Notes under the pieces: generated by a model
What the model saw: the letters and a program-made list of their open reading frames with translations, nothing else
Database searches by the model: none
What the model was told of the DNA's origin: nothing
Shown: piece by piece, positions 16,398 through 24,828 of the stretch
Layout of the letters: each line of letters opens with the position of its first letter
How positions within the stretch are numbered: the first letter of the stretch is position 1
Assembly (NCBI GenBank): GCA_004556655.1
Contig: SFGF01000051.1
Location: forward strand, 1 to 26,993
Origin: Lachnospiraceae bacterium
GTDB lineage: Bacteria > Bacillota > Clostridia > Lachnospirales > Lachnospiraceae
Direction of reading: 5' to 3'
DNA length: 26,993 nucleotides
Translations under genes and position numbers: made by a program

Positions 16398-16440
16398 ACT
16401 GCCGCAGTATAACAGGATAATCTGTCATGACTGCGGCAGT
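16398..16440 (-). promoter_or_regulatory. Pair of ACTGCNGCAGT palindromes upstream of the DUF1284 gene
   Basis: ACTGCCGCAGT (16398-16408) and ACTGCGGCAGT (16430-16440) are each palindromic around a central base and are perfect inverted copies of each other, 32 bases centre to centre (about three helical turns). A possible extended -10 (TGTTATACT, minus strand) overlaps the downstream copy. This fits a two-site operator over the DUF1284 promoter; alternatively it is an 11-pair RNA hairpin behind the aspartate kinase gene, but no T-run follows. Confidence 0.5.
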
Positions 16441-16485
16441 TCCAAATAGTTTGTGATACGATTTTGCTATTTTGCTCCAAATAGA

Positions 16486-17805
16486 TCAAATCTGTGAGAG
16501 CACAAAAATATCGTAAATCGAACGAATTGCGGTTTCAAAGTCTCTGTTTTCTACACCGATAATAATATTGAGTTCACTGGAACCCTGATCGATCATTTTC
16601 ACATTTACATGGCTGTGTGCCAAGGCTGCAAAAATTCTTGCTGCTGTGCCGCGGTTTCTGCGCATACCACGTCCAACTACCGCAATCAACGCAAGATCTG
16701 ACTCCAGATCGATACTGTCCGGCTGAACTGCACGATGCAGACCTGCTATTACATTTTGTTCTTTATCTTCAAATTCATCCTGATGTACATATACGGTAAA
16801 GGTATCGATACCGGACGGCACATGTTCGAAAGATAAATGATTCTCTTCAAATACCTGAAGTACTTTTCTTCCGAAGCCAATCTCAGAGTTCATCATATCT
16901 TTTTCAATATTGATGGATGCAAAACCTTTCTTTCCGGCAATGCCTGTGATCGTGTACTTTGGTTTGTTACAGGTACTCTCCACGATCATAGTTCCTTTAT
17001 CTAATGGGCGGTTGGTGTTGCGGATATTAATCGGAATTCCTTCCTGGCGAAGCGGGAATATCGCATCCTCATGCAAAACTGTAGCACCCATATAGGCCAG
17101 CTCTCTTAATTCCTTATATGTAATCGTAGAAATCACTTCCGGATTGTCAACAATACGCGGATCAGTCACCAAAAATCCGGACACATCAGTCCAGTTCTCA
17201 TAAATATCCGCCCGCACAGCTTTTGCCACAATGGATCCTGTGACATCAGAACCGCCTCTGGAAAATGTCTTTACACTTCCGTCGTAATTAGCACCATAAA
17301 ATCCCGGAATTACTGCTCTGTCAATCTCACTCAGTTTTGCAGCCAGACTTTCATTTGTCATATCTGCATCCAGATTTCCCTCTTCATCAAAGAAAATATG
17401 GTTGGCAGGATCCACAAACTCATATCCAAGATAATCTGCCATCACCTTACCATTTAAAAATTCTCCACGAGAAGCTGCGTAATCACTTCCGGCCTGATTT
17501 TTAAAATTCTCTGCGATCACAGCAAAATCATCATCCAATGACAGATTCAAGCTCAAGCCATCAATGATTTCCTGATAACGTGCCTGAATTCTTTTCAACT
17601 TTTTACTGAAATCCTCACCTACTGCTGCCGCACGATAACAATCATACAACATATCCGTTACTTTAATGTCATCACTGTAACGTTTTCCCGGTGCAGACGG
17701 TACTACATATCTGCGACCCTCATCAGAACGGATGATATCGCCTACTTTTTTAAACTGTTCGGCACTTGCCAGTGAACTGCCTCCAAATTTTACTACTTTT
17801 TTCAT
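16486..17805 (-). CDS. Aspartate kinase (monofunctional)
   Basis: A 439-residue enzyme phosphorylating aspartate, the first step to lysine, threonine, methionine and diaminopimelate. KFGGSS at 6-11 binds ATP, and SRGGSDVTGS at 172-181 is the second conserved active-site loop; the kinase part ends near 290. Two C-terminal ACT domains follow (around 305-370 and 378-439, the second starting LALIAVVGRGM), giving feedback control, end product unclear. No homoserine dehydrogenase part. ATG at 17805 with AGGAGG 5 bases upstream; 15 bases after the antiporter stop, so co-transcribed with it. No lysine riboswitch is visible upstream. Which isoform (lysC, dapG, thrA-like) cannot be decided. Confidence 0.95.
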   Translation of the reverse strand: MKKVVKFGGSSLASAEQFKKVGDIIRSDEGRRYVVPSAPGKRYSDDIKVTDMLYDCYRAAAVGEDFSKKLKRIQARYQEIIDGLSLNLSLDDDFAVIAENFKNQAGSDYAASRGEFLNGKVMADYLGYEFVDPANHIFFDEEGNLDADMTNESLAAKLSEIDRAVIPGFYGANYDGSVKTFSRGGSDVTGSIVAKAVRADIYENWTDVSGFLVTDPRIVDNPEVISTITYKELRELAYMGATVLHEDAIFPLRQEGIPINIRNTNRPLDKGTMIVESTCNKPKYTITGIAGKKGFASINIEKDMMNSEIGFGRKVLQVFEENHLSFEHVPSGIDTFTVYVHQDEFEDKEQNVIAGLHRAVQPDSIDLESDLALIAVVGRGMRRNRGTAARIFAALAHSHVNVKMIDQGSSELNIIIGVENRDFETAIRSIYDIFVLSQI

Positions 17806-17820
17806 AATCTCCTCCTGTTA

Positions 17821-19002
17821 TTAAGCGGTCTTTTTTTCCGCATATAATAGCTTTAGAATAATTGGTGTGATAATTGATGATATGACAATCAACAAAATCA
17901 CTGATGTGGAATAAGATGAATCGATCATTCCCTCATTGATTCCTTTTTGCATAACGATCAGTGCCACCTCACCCCTGGTCATCATTCCGACTCCGATCTT
18001 CAGTGTATCCCTTCCTCTAAAGCCCAGAAGCCGTGCAATACCACCGCACCCCACAATTTTACCAAGAAGTGCGACAGCTACGAACAAAAGTGAAAATACC
18101 AACAACGATGTATTCATGGACTGCAAAGAAGTTTTGATACCGATACTTGCAAAAAATACCGGAGCAAAAAACATGTAGGAACTGATATCAATTTTCCTTG
18201 CAATATATTCAGAGTCTTTAATGTTACACAGAATAATACCAGCCACATAAGCTCCTGTAATATCTGCAATTCCGAAATACGTCTCAGCTACATAGGCAAG
18301 GAACAAACACAGAACCAGTCCAAAAATCGGAATTCTGCGGGTATGTGGATATTTATCATCCAGTATTTTAAATACATGATAACCACCCACTCCCAGAACT
18401 ACAGCGAATATAAAAAACAGTCCCGTATTGGTAACAACTTTCATCGGTGATACTTCCGGATTCTTAAATCCGATCACCAGTGTCAGCACAATAATACCAA
18501 TCACATCATCAATAATCGCCGCACCCATAATCGTAATTCCCAACGGTTCTTTCAGTTTACCAAGCTCCATAAGAGTTGCTACTGTGATGCTGACAGAAGT
18601 TGCCGTCATAATAACACCGATAAAAATACCGGAATAAAACTGATCTGAACCAAAAGGCGGTATACCATAATAGAGGAAATACAAAATTGACCCACCCAGA
18701 AGCGGTATAAACACACCTGCAAGAGCAATCATAAACGATTTCCATCCTGTCTCCATAAGATCTTTCAGATTGGTTTCCAAGCCCGCAAAGAACATCAACA
18801 ATACCACGCCAATCTCCGCCATCTGTGTCAAAAAGGTTGATTCCTGAACGAGCCCAAATACACTGGGACCAATCAGAAGTCCGGCAATGATCTCACCCAC
18901 CACCTGAGGAGCCTTACATTTACCGGCAATAATACCGCACAATTTGGCAGCGACAATAATAATAGCCAGATCCCGGAAAATAGAATATACATTTACCTCC
19001 AT
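17821..19002 (-). CDS. CPA2-family cation/proton antiporter
   Basis: A 393-residue integral membrane protein with about 12-13 hydrophobic segments covering its whole length, without a TrkA-N domain at the end. The TATSVSIT stretch near 133-140 corresponds to the broken helix, and IIDD places two adjacent aspartates at 165-166, the pattern of electrogenic Na+/H+ exchangers of the NapA/NhaA type; MTRGEVALI near 357 is conserved in CPA2. Likely Na+ (or K+)/H+ exchange at the cytoplasmic membrane for pH or ion balance. I chose the ATG at 19002 because GGGGG lies 8 bases upstream; the ATG at 19023 has no ribosome binding site. A TATAAT at 19058-19053 could be the -10 of a local promoter, but its -35 is poor. 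Confidence 0.9.
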   Translation of the reverse strand: MEVNVYSIFRDLAIIIVAAKLCGIIAGKCKAPQVVGEIIAGLLIGPSVFGLVQESTFLTQMAEIGVVLLMFFAGLETNLKDLMETGWKSFMIALAGVFIPLLGGSILYFLYYGIPPFGSDQFYSGIFIGVIMTATSVSITVATLMELGKLKEPLGITIMGAAIIDDVIGIIVLTLVIGFKNPEVSPMKVVTNTGLFFIFAVVLGVGGYHVFKILDDKYPHTRRIPIFGLVLCLFLAYVAETYFGIADITGAYVAGIILCNIKDSEYIARKIDISSYMFFAPVFFASIGIKTSLQSMNTSLLVFSLLFVAVALLGKIVGCGGIARLLGFRGRDTLKIGVGMMTRGEVALIVMQKGINEGMIDSSYSTSVILLIVISSIITPIILKLLYAEKKTA

Positions 19003-19088
19003 GATCCATTCCCCCGTTTTCATATAAATTATAACTTTTCAAAGTCCAATAGATTATATACCATATTTCTCCAATATGCTACATTTTT

Positions 19089-19877
19089 TTAATAAAGATT
19101 CTGAAGTTCTTTTTCTCTTTTTCTTCTGCGGAGCCATTCACCACTCCTGTTATAGATATTAAAGGACTGTACAAACAGCTGGCTGAACGGACCCATCCGA
19201 TTTTTTGTGGTACGTACATATCTGGTACCTCCACAGCTGATGTAAGGTGTGTTTTTTACATAACGGATCAGATCCGATTCACACCGGATATCATCAGGAA
19301 GCTTTGTATATCCCATACCGATACAGTCAATTCTGTGAGCGTCACTGCCTCCAAACCCCGGTTTATGGAATTTTCTGGCCAAACGTTTCGCCTGCTCATT
19401 GACTTCATCCGATTCACAGGCATTATAAATCTCTACAAAGTCAAACTGACTCATGAGACTTTTGATTCTTTCCAAATAAAACTTTTTTCTGGCCTGTGTT
19501 TTCATGATACTCAGATATTTTTCACCAAAAGGATGCGCCGGTCCCACAATTCCTCCATATCGATGAACGATCATAAGCAAAATCTGTGCCGGCAGTCCTC
19601 TCAATTCCAGAATTTTCAGTTTTACTCCTTCCGGCATGATCACCAACATGTGACCACAGTCAATCGTATCATATTCTACACCCTTCAGTACTACAAAATC
19701 CGTATATGTTTTTCCTTTAATTGAATCACGCCACTCTCTATAGCCGTCATAGGAATTGTGATCAGATACCAGCATACCTCCAAATCCCTTTTGTCTCAGT
19801 ACTTTGATGTACTCCTCAATCATTACCTTACCATCCATAGAGCCTTCTTTTGTATGGCAGTGCATATCAAATTTCAT
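19089..19877 (-). CDS. PHP-domain metal-dependent phosphoesterase
   Basis: A 262-residue cytoplasmic protein of the PHP family (phosphoester hydrolysis at a two- or three-metal centre). Visible ligands: H6 and H8 in MHCHT, D39 and H40 in SDHNSYDG, E68, H76, H115 in GPAHPFG, and D179/H181 in GGSDAH. The C-terminal ~70 residues extend past the core and end very basic (RRRKREKE), which could contact nucleic acid (inference). Substrate unknown: other PHP enzymes act on nucleotides, histidinol phosphate or RNA ends. ATG at 19877 with AGAGGTGA 6 bases upstream; an upstream in-frame start at 19925 is poorer. The promoter and a hairpin leader lie upstream. The antiporter and kinase genes may read through from it. 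Confidence 0.88.
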   Translation of the reverse strand: MKFDMHCHTKEGSMDGKVMIEEYIKVLRQKGFGGMLVSDHNSYDGYREWRDSIKGKTYTDFVVLKGVEYDTIDCGHMLVIMPEGVKLKILELRGLPAQILLMIVHRYGGIVGPAHPFGEKYLSIMKTQARKKFYLERIKSLMSQFDFVEIYNACESDEVNEQAKRLARKFHKPGFGGSDAHRIDCIGMGYTKLPDDIRCESDLIRYVKNTPYISCGGTRYVRTTKNRMGPFSQLFVQSFNIYNRSGEWLRRRKREKELQNLY

Positions 19878-19903
19878 ACACTCACCTCTTTTTCCATTTT
19901 CCT

Positions 19904-19962
19904 GTACATGTTCTGTACCCCTCATCCGTATTTTGATTTCAGGGTTAAATTACTTTAACCTG
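19904..19962 (-). promoter_or_regulatory. Two dyads in the leader of the PHP phosphoesterase gene
   Basis: On the minus strand CAGGTTAAA and TTTAACCCTG (19962-19940) pair over 9 bases with one bulge and a 4-base loop, about 10 bases after the predicted transcription start. A second dyad, GTACA-N5-TGTAC, occupies 19904-19918, 27 bases before the ATG. No T-runs follow, so these look like operators or leader hairpins. Confidence 0.4.
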
Positions 19963-19978
19963 ATATCAAGTCATTATC

Positions 19979-20007
19979 ATTATACCCTGTTTTCTACACG
20001 GTTACAA
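19979..20007 (-). promoter_or_regulatory. Predicted promoter of the PHP phosphoesterase gene
   Basis: TTGTAA (20007-20002) and a perfect TATAAT (19984-19979) on the minus strand, 17 bases apart. The -35 overlaps the stop codon of the preceding membrane-protein gene. Transcription would start near 19972, giving a leader of about 95 bases. Confidence 0.65.
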
Positions 20008-20844
20008 ATCAAATTTATGTAATTGGAAATGAAAATTTGTATTTTCCTGTGTAATCTCCAGGAAATAGTCCTTATCTCTGGATTTTAATAAGTAATATTG
20101 CCCCGATTCTTTTTCTACAGAGAAGTCAAAATTTGTGTTGATGGAATAGTACATCATGGCATAATCCCGCATAATATCCAGAGAATATCCTGTTTTAAGA
20201 ATCATCTGTTCATCCTTATCGATTCCGGCATCATTTTCCAGTCCATATGCTTCTGCCAAATCGTCACCATACACTTCGTCATACACATTTTGATAGTTCT
20301 CCTCATTGATTTTATTTATACTCTCTTCATTCGTTGTAAAGGAAAGATCCAAAGAAATCATCAGACCGGAACGGGCATCCATCATAGATAGTATTTCCAC
20401 CCCCATTGCTTCTCCCACCAGGATAATACTGATCTGATAAATCTCCAATGAAAGATTATTTTCATCTGCAAGCAACTCGCATTTTTCCCACTGATATTCA
20501 CCATTGATCAAATATTTAAAATCCGGAAAATATTCATACAACATCAGATAGTCCATCTCTCCCAGCGTCTGTCGCATCATCGTCCATGCTTTTTCTTTCG
20601 GAATGCTCGCCCCGCTTCCTTCCGCTTTTTTTATCAGGTTATCTTCTTCCAGTGCCTTTAATACCAGAACCAGATGATCGGTCTCTTCTTCACTTAAAGT
20701 AATTTCTTCATGGATATCCTCCGTTTTTCTCTCAAGTTCCTGCCTCTCCATCCTGTCAAGCAGCCATGAAGTTGAAAACATACCACCTGCAGCAATGGCA
20801 AATACAAGCAGTACTGTAATAAATCCGTTCCTAATCTTCTTCAT
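20002..20844 (-). CDS. Membrane-anchored protein encoded with the two-component system
   Basis: A 280-residue protein of unknown family. One N-terminal membrane segment (about 7-28: ITVLLVFAIAAGGMF region) is followed by a charged, helical stretch (residues ~30-70, rich in E/K) and an acidic extracytoplasmic domain. No catalytic motif is recognised. The ATG at 20844 lies 9 bases after GGAGG; an ATG at 20853 sits too close to that site. It overlaps the end of the histidine kinase gene by 14 bases, so the two are translated from one mRNA. The overlap suggests an accessory of the kinase, such as a stimulus-modulating partner (inference). Confidence 0.8.
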   Translation of the reverse strand: MKKIRNGFITVLLVFAIAAGGMFSTSWLLDRMERQELERKTEDIHEEITLSEEETDHLVLVLKALEEDNLIKKAEGSGASIPKEKAWTMMRQTLGEMDYLMLYEYFPDFKYLINGEYQWEKCELLADENNLSLEIYQISIILVGEAMGVEILSMMDARSGLMISLDLSFTTNEESINKINEENYQNVYDEVYGDDLAEAYGLENDAGIDKDEQMILKTGYSLDIMRDYAMMYYSINTNFDFSVEKESGQYYLLKSRDKDYFLEITQENTNFHFQLHKFDL

Positions 20845-22255
20845 TCGCCGCATCCTCCCTCTTTATCCGGAAAAACACACTGGTTCCCACACCCTGTCTG
20901 CTCTGATACTGCAAAGTAGTCCCATGCATAACGGCAATCTTCTGAGCGATAGCCAGTCCCAGTCCGGCTCCATTCATTTTTCGAGATCTTGCTTTATCCA
21001 CCATGTAAAATGCTTCTGTAATTCTTTCCAGATCTTCTTGGGGAATTCCACATCCATTATCCGTAATCCGAAATTCATAGAATCCTTCTTCCCGTATTTT
21101 TCCTGTAAATGCAATCTTACTGCTTCCCGCCTTGATCGCATTGTCCAGCAGATTTACCAGCAATGTCTTAAAAAAATCATATTCCACTTTGATCCAGGTT
21201 TCTTCCAGAAGTACTTGAAAAGTGATTCCCTTTTCTCCCATAATTTTTTCGAATGTCATCTGAATATCCGTTTCCAGTTCTTTTACATTGATCACTTCTT
21301 TGATCATTTTCTGCTTATTGAGTACAGCCAGATCCATCATTTTGAAAGCCAGAGATTCCAGACGCATCCCCTCAGAAAAAATATATTCTGCAGCTTTCTT
21401 TGTTTCCTCTCTTCCCATGTCCGACTGATATATCCTGTCCGCATATCCGATGATTGAGGTAAGCGGTGTCTTAAGTTCATGGGCAAAATCCGATACAAAC
21501 TGTTCTTTTTTCTGTGCTTCCAGCTGAATCTGTTCCACATTTTCCTGTATTTTTTCCGCCATCTGATTGAAATTCCTGCCCAACTCTCCGATTTCATCTT
21601 TTGTATGAATCACTACCCGTTCTTCGTACTCACCATCAGCGATTTTCTCAGTGGATGCCTGCAGCTTTTTAATCGGTTTCGTGATAAAATAAGAGACTAC
21701 AAAACAGAGACAGACCGCTCCTGCCAAAATGGCCAGATAAAGGATTCTGCTGGTCTGTTCCAGCTCATGTTTGCTCTGAAACACATCCGTAATATTCTTT
21801 TTCATAATCAGAGCCAACTGATATCCCGTTTGTGTAACCGTTCCTTCTACTTTCATATAATACTGATTATTTTCCTGGTCAATAGAAGTATATACTATTC
21901 CTGTCTCATAATTTTTCAGTCTTTCTTCCGTTTTTTTATCTTCACTGTTGTAAAGCAGATAATATTCTCCGCCCATATCGCAATATAGCTCCATTGCACA
22001 ATCATCCGGTACCAAAGCGCTTATCTCTTCTCCCACACTCTGCAATGTGTCAAAACCCAGCTCCTCGCTTTGCTTTCTCCTAACCATACTGCTCTGCAGC
22101 GCATAACGAAGCAGACGGAACTGACTGATTCCGTCGCTGCGTTCTCTCTCAATAGATTCCTGAAAACTGTAGGAAATAACAGCATACTCCTGAAGGGATA
22201 ATGCCAATGTAAAGATTAACATAATAGATAGAAAAATTTTCGAAAAAAGTTTCAT
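20831..22255 (-). CDS. Membrane sensor histidine kinase
   Basis: A 474-residue kinase. First membrane segment about 6-26, extracytoplasmic sensor about 30-165, second membrane segment about 171-191, HAMP linker about 192-245, HisKA with phospho-acceptor H259 in FAHELKTPLTS, then the HATPase domain: N box with N368/N372, G1 DNGCGIP at 399-405 and G2 GAGLGLAI at 429-436. All catalytic motifs are intact. The sensor domain resembles no named one I can identify. ATG at 22255 with AGGTG 8 bases upstream, 12 bases after the response-regulator stop. It should phosphorylate that regulator; the signal is unknown. Confidence 0.95.
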   Translation of the reverse strand: MKLFSKIFLSIMLIFTLALSLQEYAVISYSFQESIERERSDGISQFRLLRYALQSSMVRRKQSEELGFDTLQSVGEEISALVPDDCAMELYCDMGGEYYLLYNSEDKKTEERLKNYETGIVYTSIDQENNQYYMKVEGTVTQTGYQLALIMKKNITDVFQSKHELEQTSRILYLAILAGAVCLCFVVSYFITKPIKKLQASTEKIADGEYEERVVIHTKDEIGELGRNFNQMAEKIQENVEQIQLEAQKKEQFVSDFAHELKTPLTSIIGYADRIYQSDMGREETKKAAEYIFSEGMRLESLAFKMMDLAVLNKQKMIKEVINVKELETDIQMTFEKIMGEKGITFQVLLEETWIKVEYDFFKTLLVNLLDNAIKAGSSKIAFTGKIREEGFYEFRITDNGCGIPQEDLERITEAFYMVDKARSRKMNGAGLGLAIAQKIAVMHGTTLQYQSRQGVGTSVFFRIKREDAANEED

Positions 22256-22267
22256 AAGCCGGCACCT

Positions 22268-22921
22268 TTATATTTCCAGACGATAACCGATACGGAATAC
22301 TGTCTTTATTTTATCGTTCCAATCCAGTTTTTTCCTCAGCCTCTGAATATGAGAGTCCAATGTTCTTGTTTCTCCCAGATATTCTTCCTCCCATACCTTT
22401 TCATACAAACGTTCTCTGTATAAAGCTACGTTCTTATTCTGTATCAGTTCAATCAACAGACGATATTCTTTCACAGTAAGATCCACCGGGTTGCCATTTT
22501 TTGTGACAATTCTGGAATCCAGATTAACCTCCACCTCTCCCGCAGTCAGAATCTTTTTGCTTTTTCCTACCCTACGAAGTACAGATTCCACTCTTGCCAC
22601 CAGTTCCCCTACCTGAAAAGGCTTTACAAGATAATCATCTGCTCCCATCTTAAGTCCGCGTATCCTGTCGTTGACCTGTCCTTTTGCGGAAATAAATATG
22701 GCTGGTGTACCGGTCGGCATCAGATACTCAAGAAGTTCATAACCATTGATGTAAGGCAGCATAATGTCCAACAAAGCCAGATCATACACATTTTTCTCTA
22801 TCAGATCCGCTCCTTCTTTTCCATCGCAAGCCGTATCACAATGATACCCCTCTTCTCGTAATGTTTTACAGATTAGATTGGAAATTGCTTTTTCATCTTC
22901 GACTACAAGTATTTTCAACAT
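22268..22921 (-). CDS. OmpR/PhoB-family response regulator
   Basis: A 217-residue DNA-binding response regulator. Receiver domain 1-115 with acidic pair E8/D9, phospho-acceptor D52 in LLDIMLP, S78 and K100 in LVKPF. The C-terminal winged helix (about 125-217) has the typical LTVKEYRLL and TLDSHIQRLRKKL segments. ATG at 22921; the nearest good ribosome site is AAGGGGG about 10 bases upstream. First gene of the operon with the sensor kinase and the membrane protein at 20002-20844. It likely activates or represses its own operon and unknown targets. Confidence 0.95.
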   Translation of the reverse strand: MLKILVVEDEKAISNLICKTLREEGYHCDTACDGKEGADLIEKNVYDLALLDIMLPYINGYELLEYLMPTGTPAIFISAKGQVNDRIRGLKMGADDYLVKPFQVGELVARVESVLRRVGKSKKILTAGEVEVNLDSRIVTKNGNPVDLTVKEYRLLIELIQNKNVALYRERLYEKVWEEEYLGETRTLDSHIQRLRKKLDWNDKIKTVFRIGYRLEI

Positions 22922-22990
22922 ATCATTGATTCCCCCTTATACAACTATAGCTATTGAGGCATTTTGCACTCTCTTTTTCCCTTGTCTCAT

Positions 22991-22996
22991 ATTATA
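22991..22996 (-). promoter_or_regulatory. Possible -10 element of the two-component operon
   Basis: A perfect TATAAT on the minus strand about 70 bases before the response-regulator ATG. No good -35 at 17 bases (ACAATT; TTACAA at 19), so this may be an activator-dependent promoter. The shared region with the divergent plus-strand gene is 189 bases (22922-23110). Confidence 0.35.
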
Positions 22997-23040
22997 CTTT
23001 TAAGTTGTGTCATAATTGTAACATTCTCATACAGGTATCC

Positions 23041-23069
23041 TTGCATTTTCAATTCTATCACGATATACT
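23041..23069 (+). promoter_or_regulatory. Predicted promoter of the plus-strand PHP phosphatase gene
   Basis: TTGCAT (23041-23046) and TATACT (23064-23069) with a 17-base spacer. Transcription would start near 23076, about 35 bases before the ATG at 23111. Confidence 0.6.
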
Positions 23070-23110
23070 GTCTATACATTTTATATTGTTTTATATAGAA
23101 AGGAATACCC

Positions 23111-23944
23111 ATGAAAGAACAATACATTGATCTTCACGTTCATTCTACCAGCTCGGATGGTACTTTTTCTCCCTCCGAGCTGGTTATACTTGCATTAAAA
23201 AAAGGGCTGAAAGCGTTTGCACTGACAGACCATGATACAACAGCCGGTATAGGAGAAGCACAGGAAGCTGCCCGGGGCACAGATCTGACTGTGATTCCGG
23301 GTATTGAACTTTCTACTTCCTGGAAAAATCGTGATATTCATATTCTTGGGTTAAATATAGAACCGGAAAACGTTTATTTTCAGGATAATCTGAGGGATTT
23401 TCAGCTTGAAAGAGAAAAACGTAACCACAAAATCATACAGAAAATGCAGGATCAGGGACTTTCCATCTCCTATGAAGAAATGCTGAAGCTTTTTCCTGAC
23501 AGTGTCTGGACCAGGGCACATTTTGCCCGTTTTCTTGTGGAAACCCATCAGGTACACACGATTCCGGAAGCATTCAACCGTTTTCTGGGAGATCATGCTC
23601 CCTGCTTCGTTCCACGGGAAAAGGTCACGCCTTTTCAGGCTGTGAAGCTGATCCACCGTGGCGGAGGCAAGGCTGTTCTTGCTCATCCACTTATATATCA
23701 TCTGTCTCCTGATCAACTGGACGAACTGACTTCTCAACTTGTAAAGAGCGGTCTTGATGGAATCGAAGCAATCTATTCAACCAATAAAGGTATGGATGAA
23801 ACAAATATGCGTCGTCTGGCTCGTAAATACAATCTTTTTATTACAGGAGGTTCGGATTTTCACGGTTCCAACAAACCAGCAATTGATATGGGGTGCAGCA
23901 AGGGAAATCTGAAAATTCCTTCCTCTCTGCTAAAAAATCTGTAG
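23111..23944 (+). CDS. PHP-domain phosphatase of the TrpH/YciV (RNase AM) type
   Basis: A 277-residue cytoplasmic enzyme. Metal ligands read clearly: H9 and H11 in DLHVHSTSSDG, D40/H41 in TDHDT, E66 in PGIELST, H77 in RDIHILG, H192 in VLAHP, D249 and H251 in GGSDFHG. This arrangement matches the YciV/TrpH group, whose studied members hydrolyse 3',5'-nucleoside bisphosphates and trim short RNA 5' ends; the same role is likely but not proven. ATG preceded by AAAGGA with a 6-base spacer. It is the only plus-strand gene, read divergently from the two-component operon and convergently with the ABC permease gene, whose stop lies 8 bases beyond. Confidence 0.93.
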   Translation: MKEQYIDLHVHSTSSDGTFSPSELVILALKKGLKAFALTDHDTTAGIGEAQEAARGTDLTVIPGIELSTSWKNRDIHILGLNIEPENVYFQDNLRDFQLEREKRNHKIIQKMQDQGLSISYEEMLKLFPDSVWTRAHFARFLVETHQVHTIPEAFNRFLGDHAPCFVPREKVTPFQAVKLIHRGGGKAVLAHPLIYHLSPDQLDELTSQLVKSGLDGIEAIYSTNKGMDETNMRRLARKYNLFITGGSDFHGSNKPAIDMGCSKGNLKIPSSLLKNL

Positions 23945-23945
23945 A

Positions 23946-23980
23946 TTCTCTGTCACTTGCGCAGAGGGTTTATATTTTTT
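23946..23980 (+). terminator. Weak intrinsic terminator between convergent genes
   Basis: CTCTG (23948-23952) and CAGAG (23962-23966) form a short stem, extended by two U-G pairs, followed by TTTATATTTTTT on the plus strand. It overlaps the last codons of the ABC permease gene. The stem is short, so efficiency is uncertain. Confidence 0.4.
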
Positions 23981-24828
23981 CCTGCTGCATACAATAGTAT
24001 GGCAGACAACAAAATCTGAACCAGGATAGAAATAAGCAACATATGCCTTACACCCGTGCTGCCGGAATACTCCCCAAAATAGCTGCAGATTTCCAGCAGT
24101 TCATTGCCGCTTCCCACCTGATGACTGAGCAGACCAAAATAGCTGCAGAGAGGATTCAAAAGTAATAAATAAATCCAGTTTCCCATATTTACACTGTCAT
24201 AGATTCCCATCTGTTGTGCCCGTATCTCAAGAAAATAATAACCTGCCATCAAGACTGCCACAGTTCCCAGAATCAGCATCATAACAATCACATAAGAAAC
24301 AACTGTCGCCACCGTTGACTTTCTAATCATAGCCGAGCAAAAAATCCCAATACTTCCAATAAAAATACCTGAGATAACCAGAATGACCACCAGAGACAGC
24401 AGATCAATCACAGAGACACCTCCAAATATAAGAATCAGAGAAACCGCCGGAAGTGTCGAAAAAGCAATCAGGAAAATCATACTCAAAGATGATTCCAGCT
24501 TTCCAAATACAATTTTCCATGGACTAAGATGGGTCGTCAAAAGAATATCCAGCGTCTTTCTTTCCCTCTCAATCGCAATAGAGCCACCGGTAATTCCAGG
24601 TACCAAAAGGCAAATCATAAAAAACAAAGTATATGCAATGATCATATAACACTTTACCGGATACCTGTACTGTCCGGATGAAAGATAACCACCTGGACTG
24701 GCTGTTCCAAAATAAGCCGCGACTGATATGATTGTAAGCAATAGATTAATCCCAAAGACAACCCATGAACTTTTCATGGATCTCATATTTCTCTTCATTT
24801 CATTTTCAAGAACCGGATTCATTCTCAT
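23953..24828 (-). CDS. ABC-2 type transporter permease
   Basis: A 291-residue integral membrane protein with about six hydrophobic segments (near 19-40, 57-78, 100-128, 138-160, 170-195 and 262-283). The ERERKTLDILLTTHLSP stretch between segments two and three is the coupling-helix region typical of the ABC-2/NatB-like export permeases. It pairs with the ATPase encoded just upstream; ATG at 24828 overlaps that gene's stop by four bases (ATGA) and has GGGAGG 7 bases upstream. Likely exporter or membrane remodelling unit; substrate unknown. Confidence 0.9.
   Translation of the reverse strand: MRMNPVLENEMKRNMRSMKSSWVVFGINLLLTIISVAAYFGTASPGGYLSSGQYRYPVKCYMIIAYTLFFMICLLVPGITGGSIAIERERKTLDILLTTHLSPWKIVFGKLESSLSMIFLIAFSTLPAVSLILIFGGVSVIDLLSLVVILVISGIFIGSIGIFCSAMIRKSTVATVVSYVIVMMLILGTVAVLMAGYYFLEIRAQQMGIYDSVNMGNWIYLLLLNPLCSYFGLLSHQVGSGNELLEICSYFGEYSGSTGVRHMLLISILVQILLSAILLYAAGKNINPLRK

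Noticed and set aside
16295..16489. Minus-strand 64-residue frame between aspartate kinase and DUF1284
   Set aside because: Covers the palindrome pair, overlaps DUF1284 out of frame and has no recognisable protein character.
19003..19088. Lysine riboswitch or other leader RNA before the antiporter-aspartate kinase pair
   Set aside because: The 86-base gap is too short for the lysine riboswitch and shows no matching stems.
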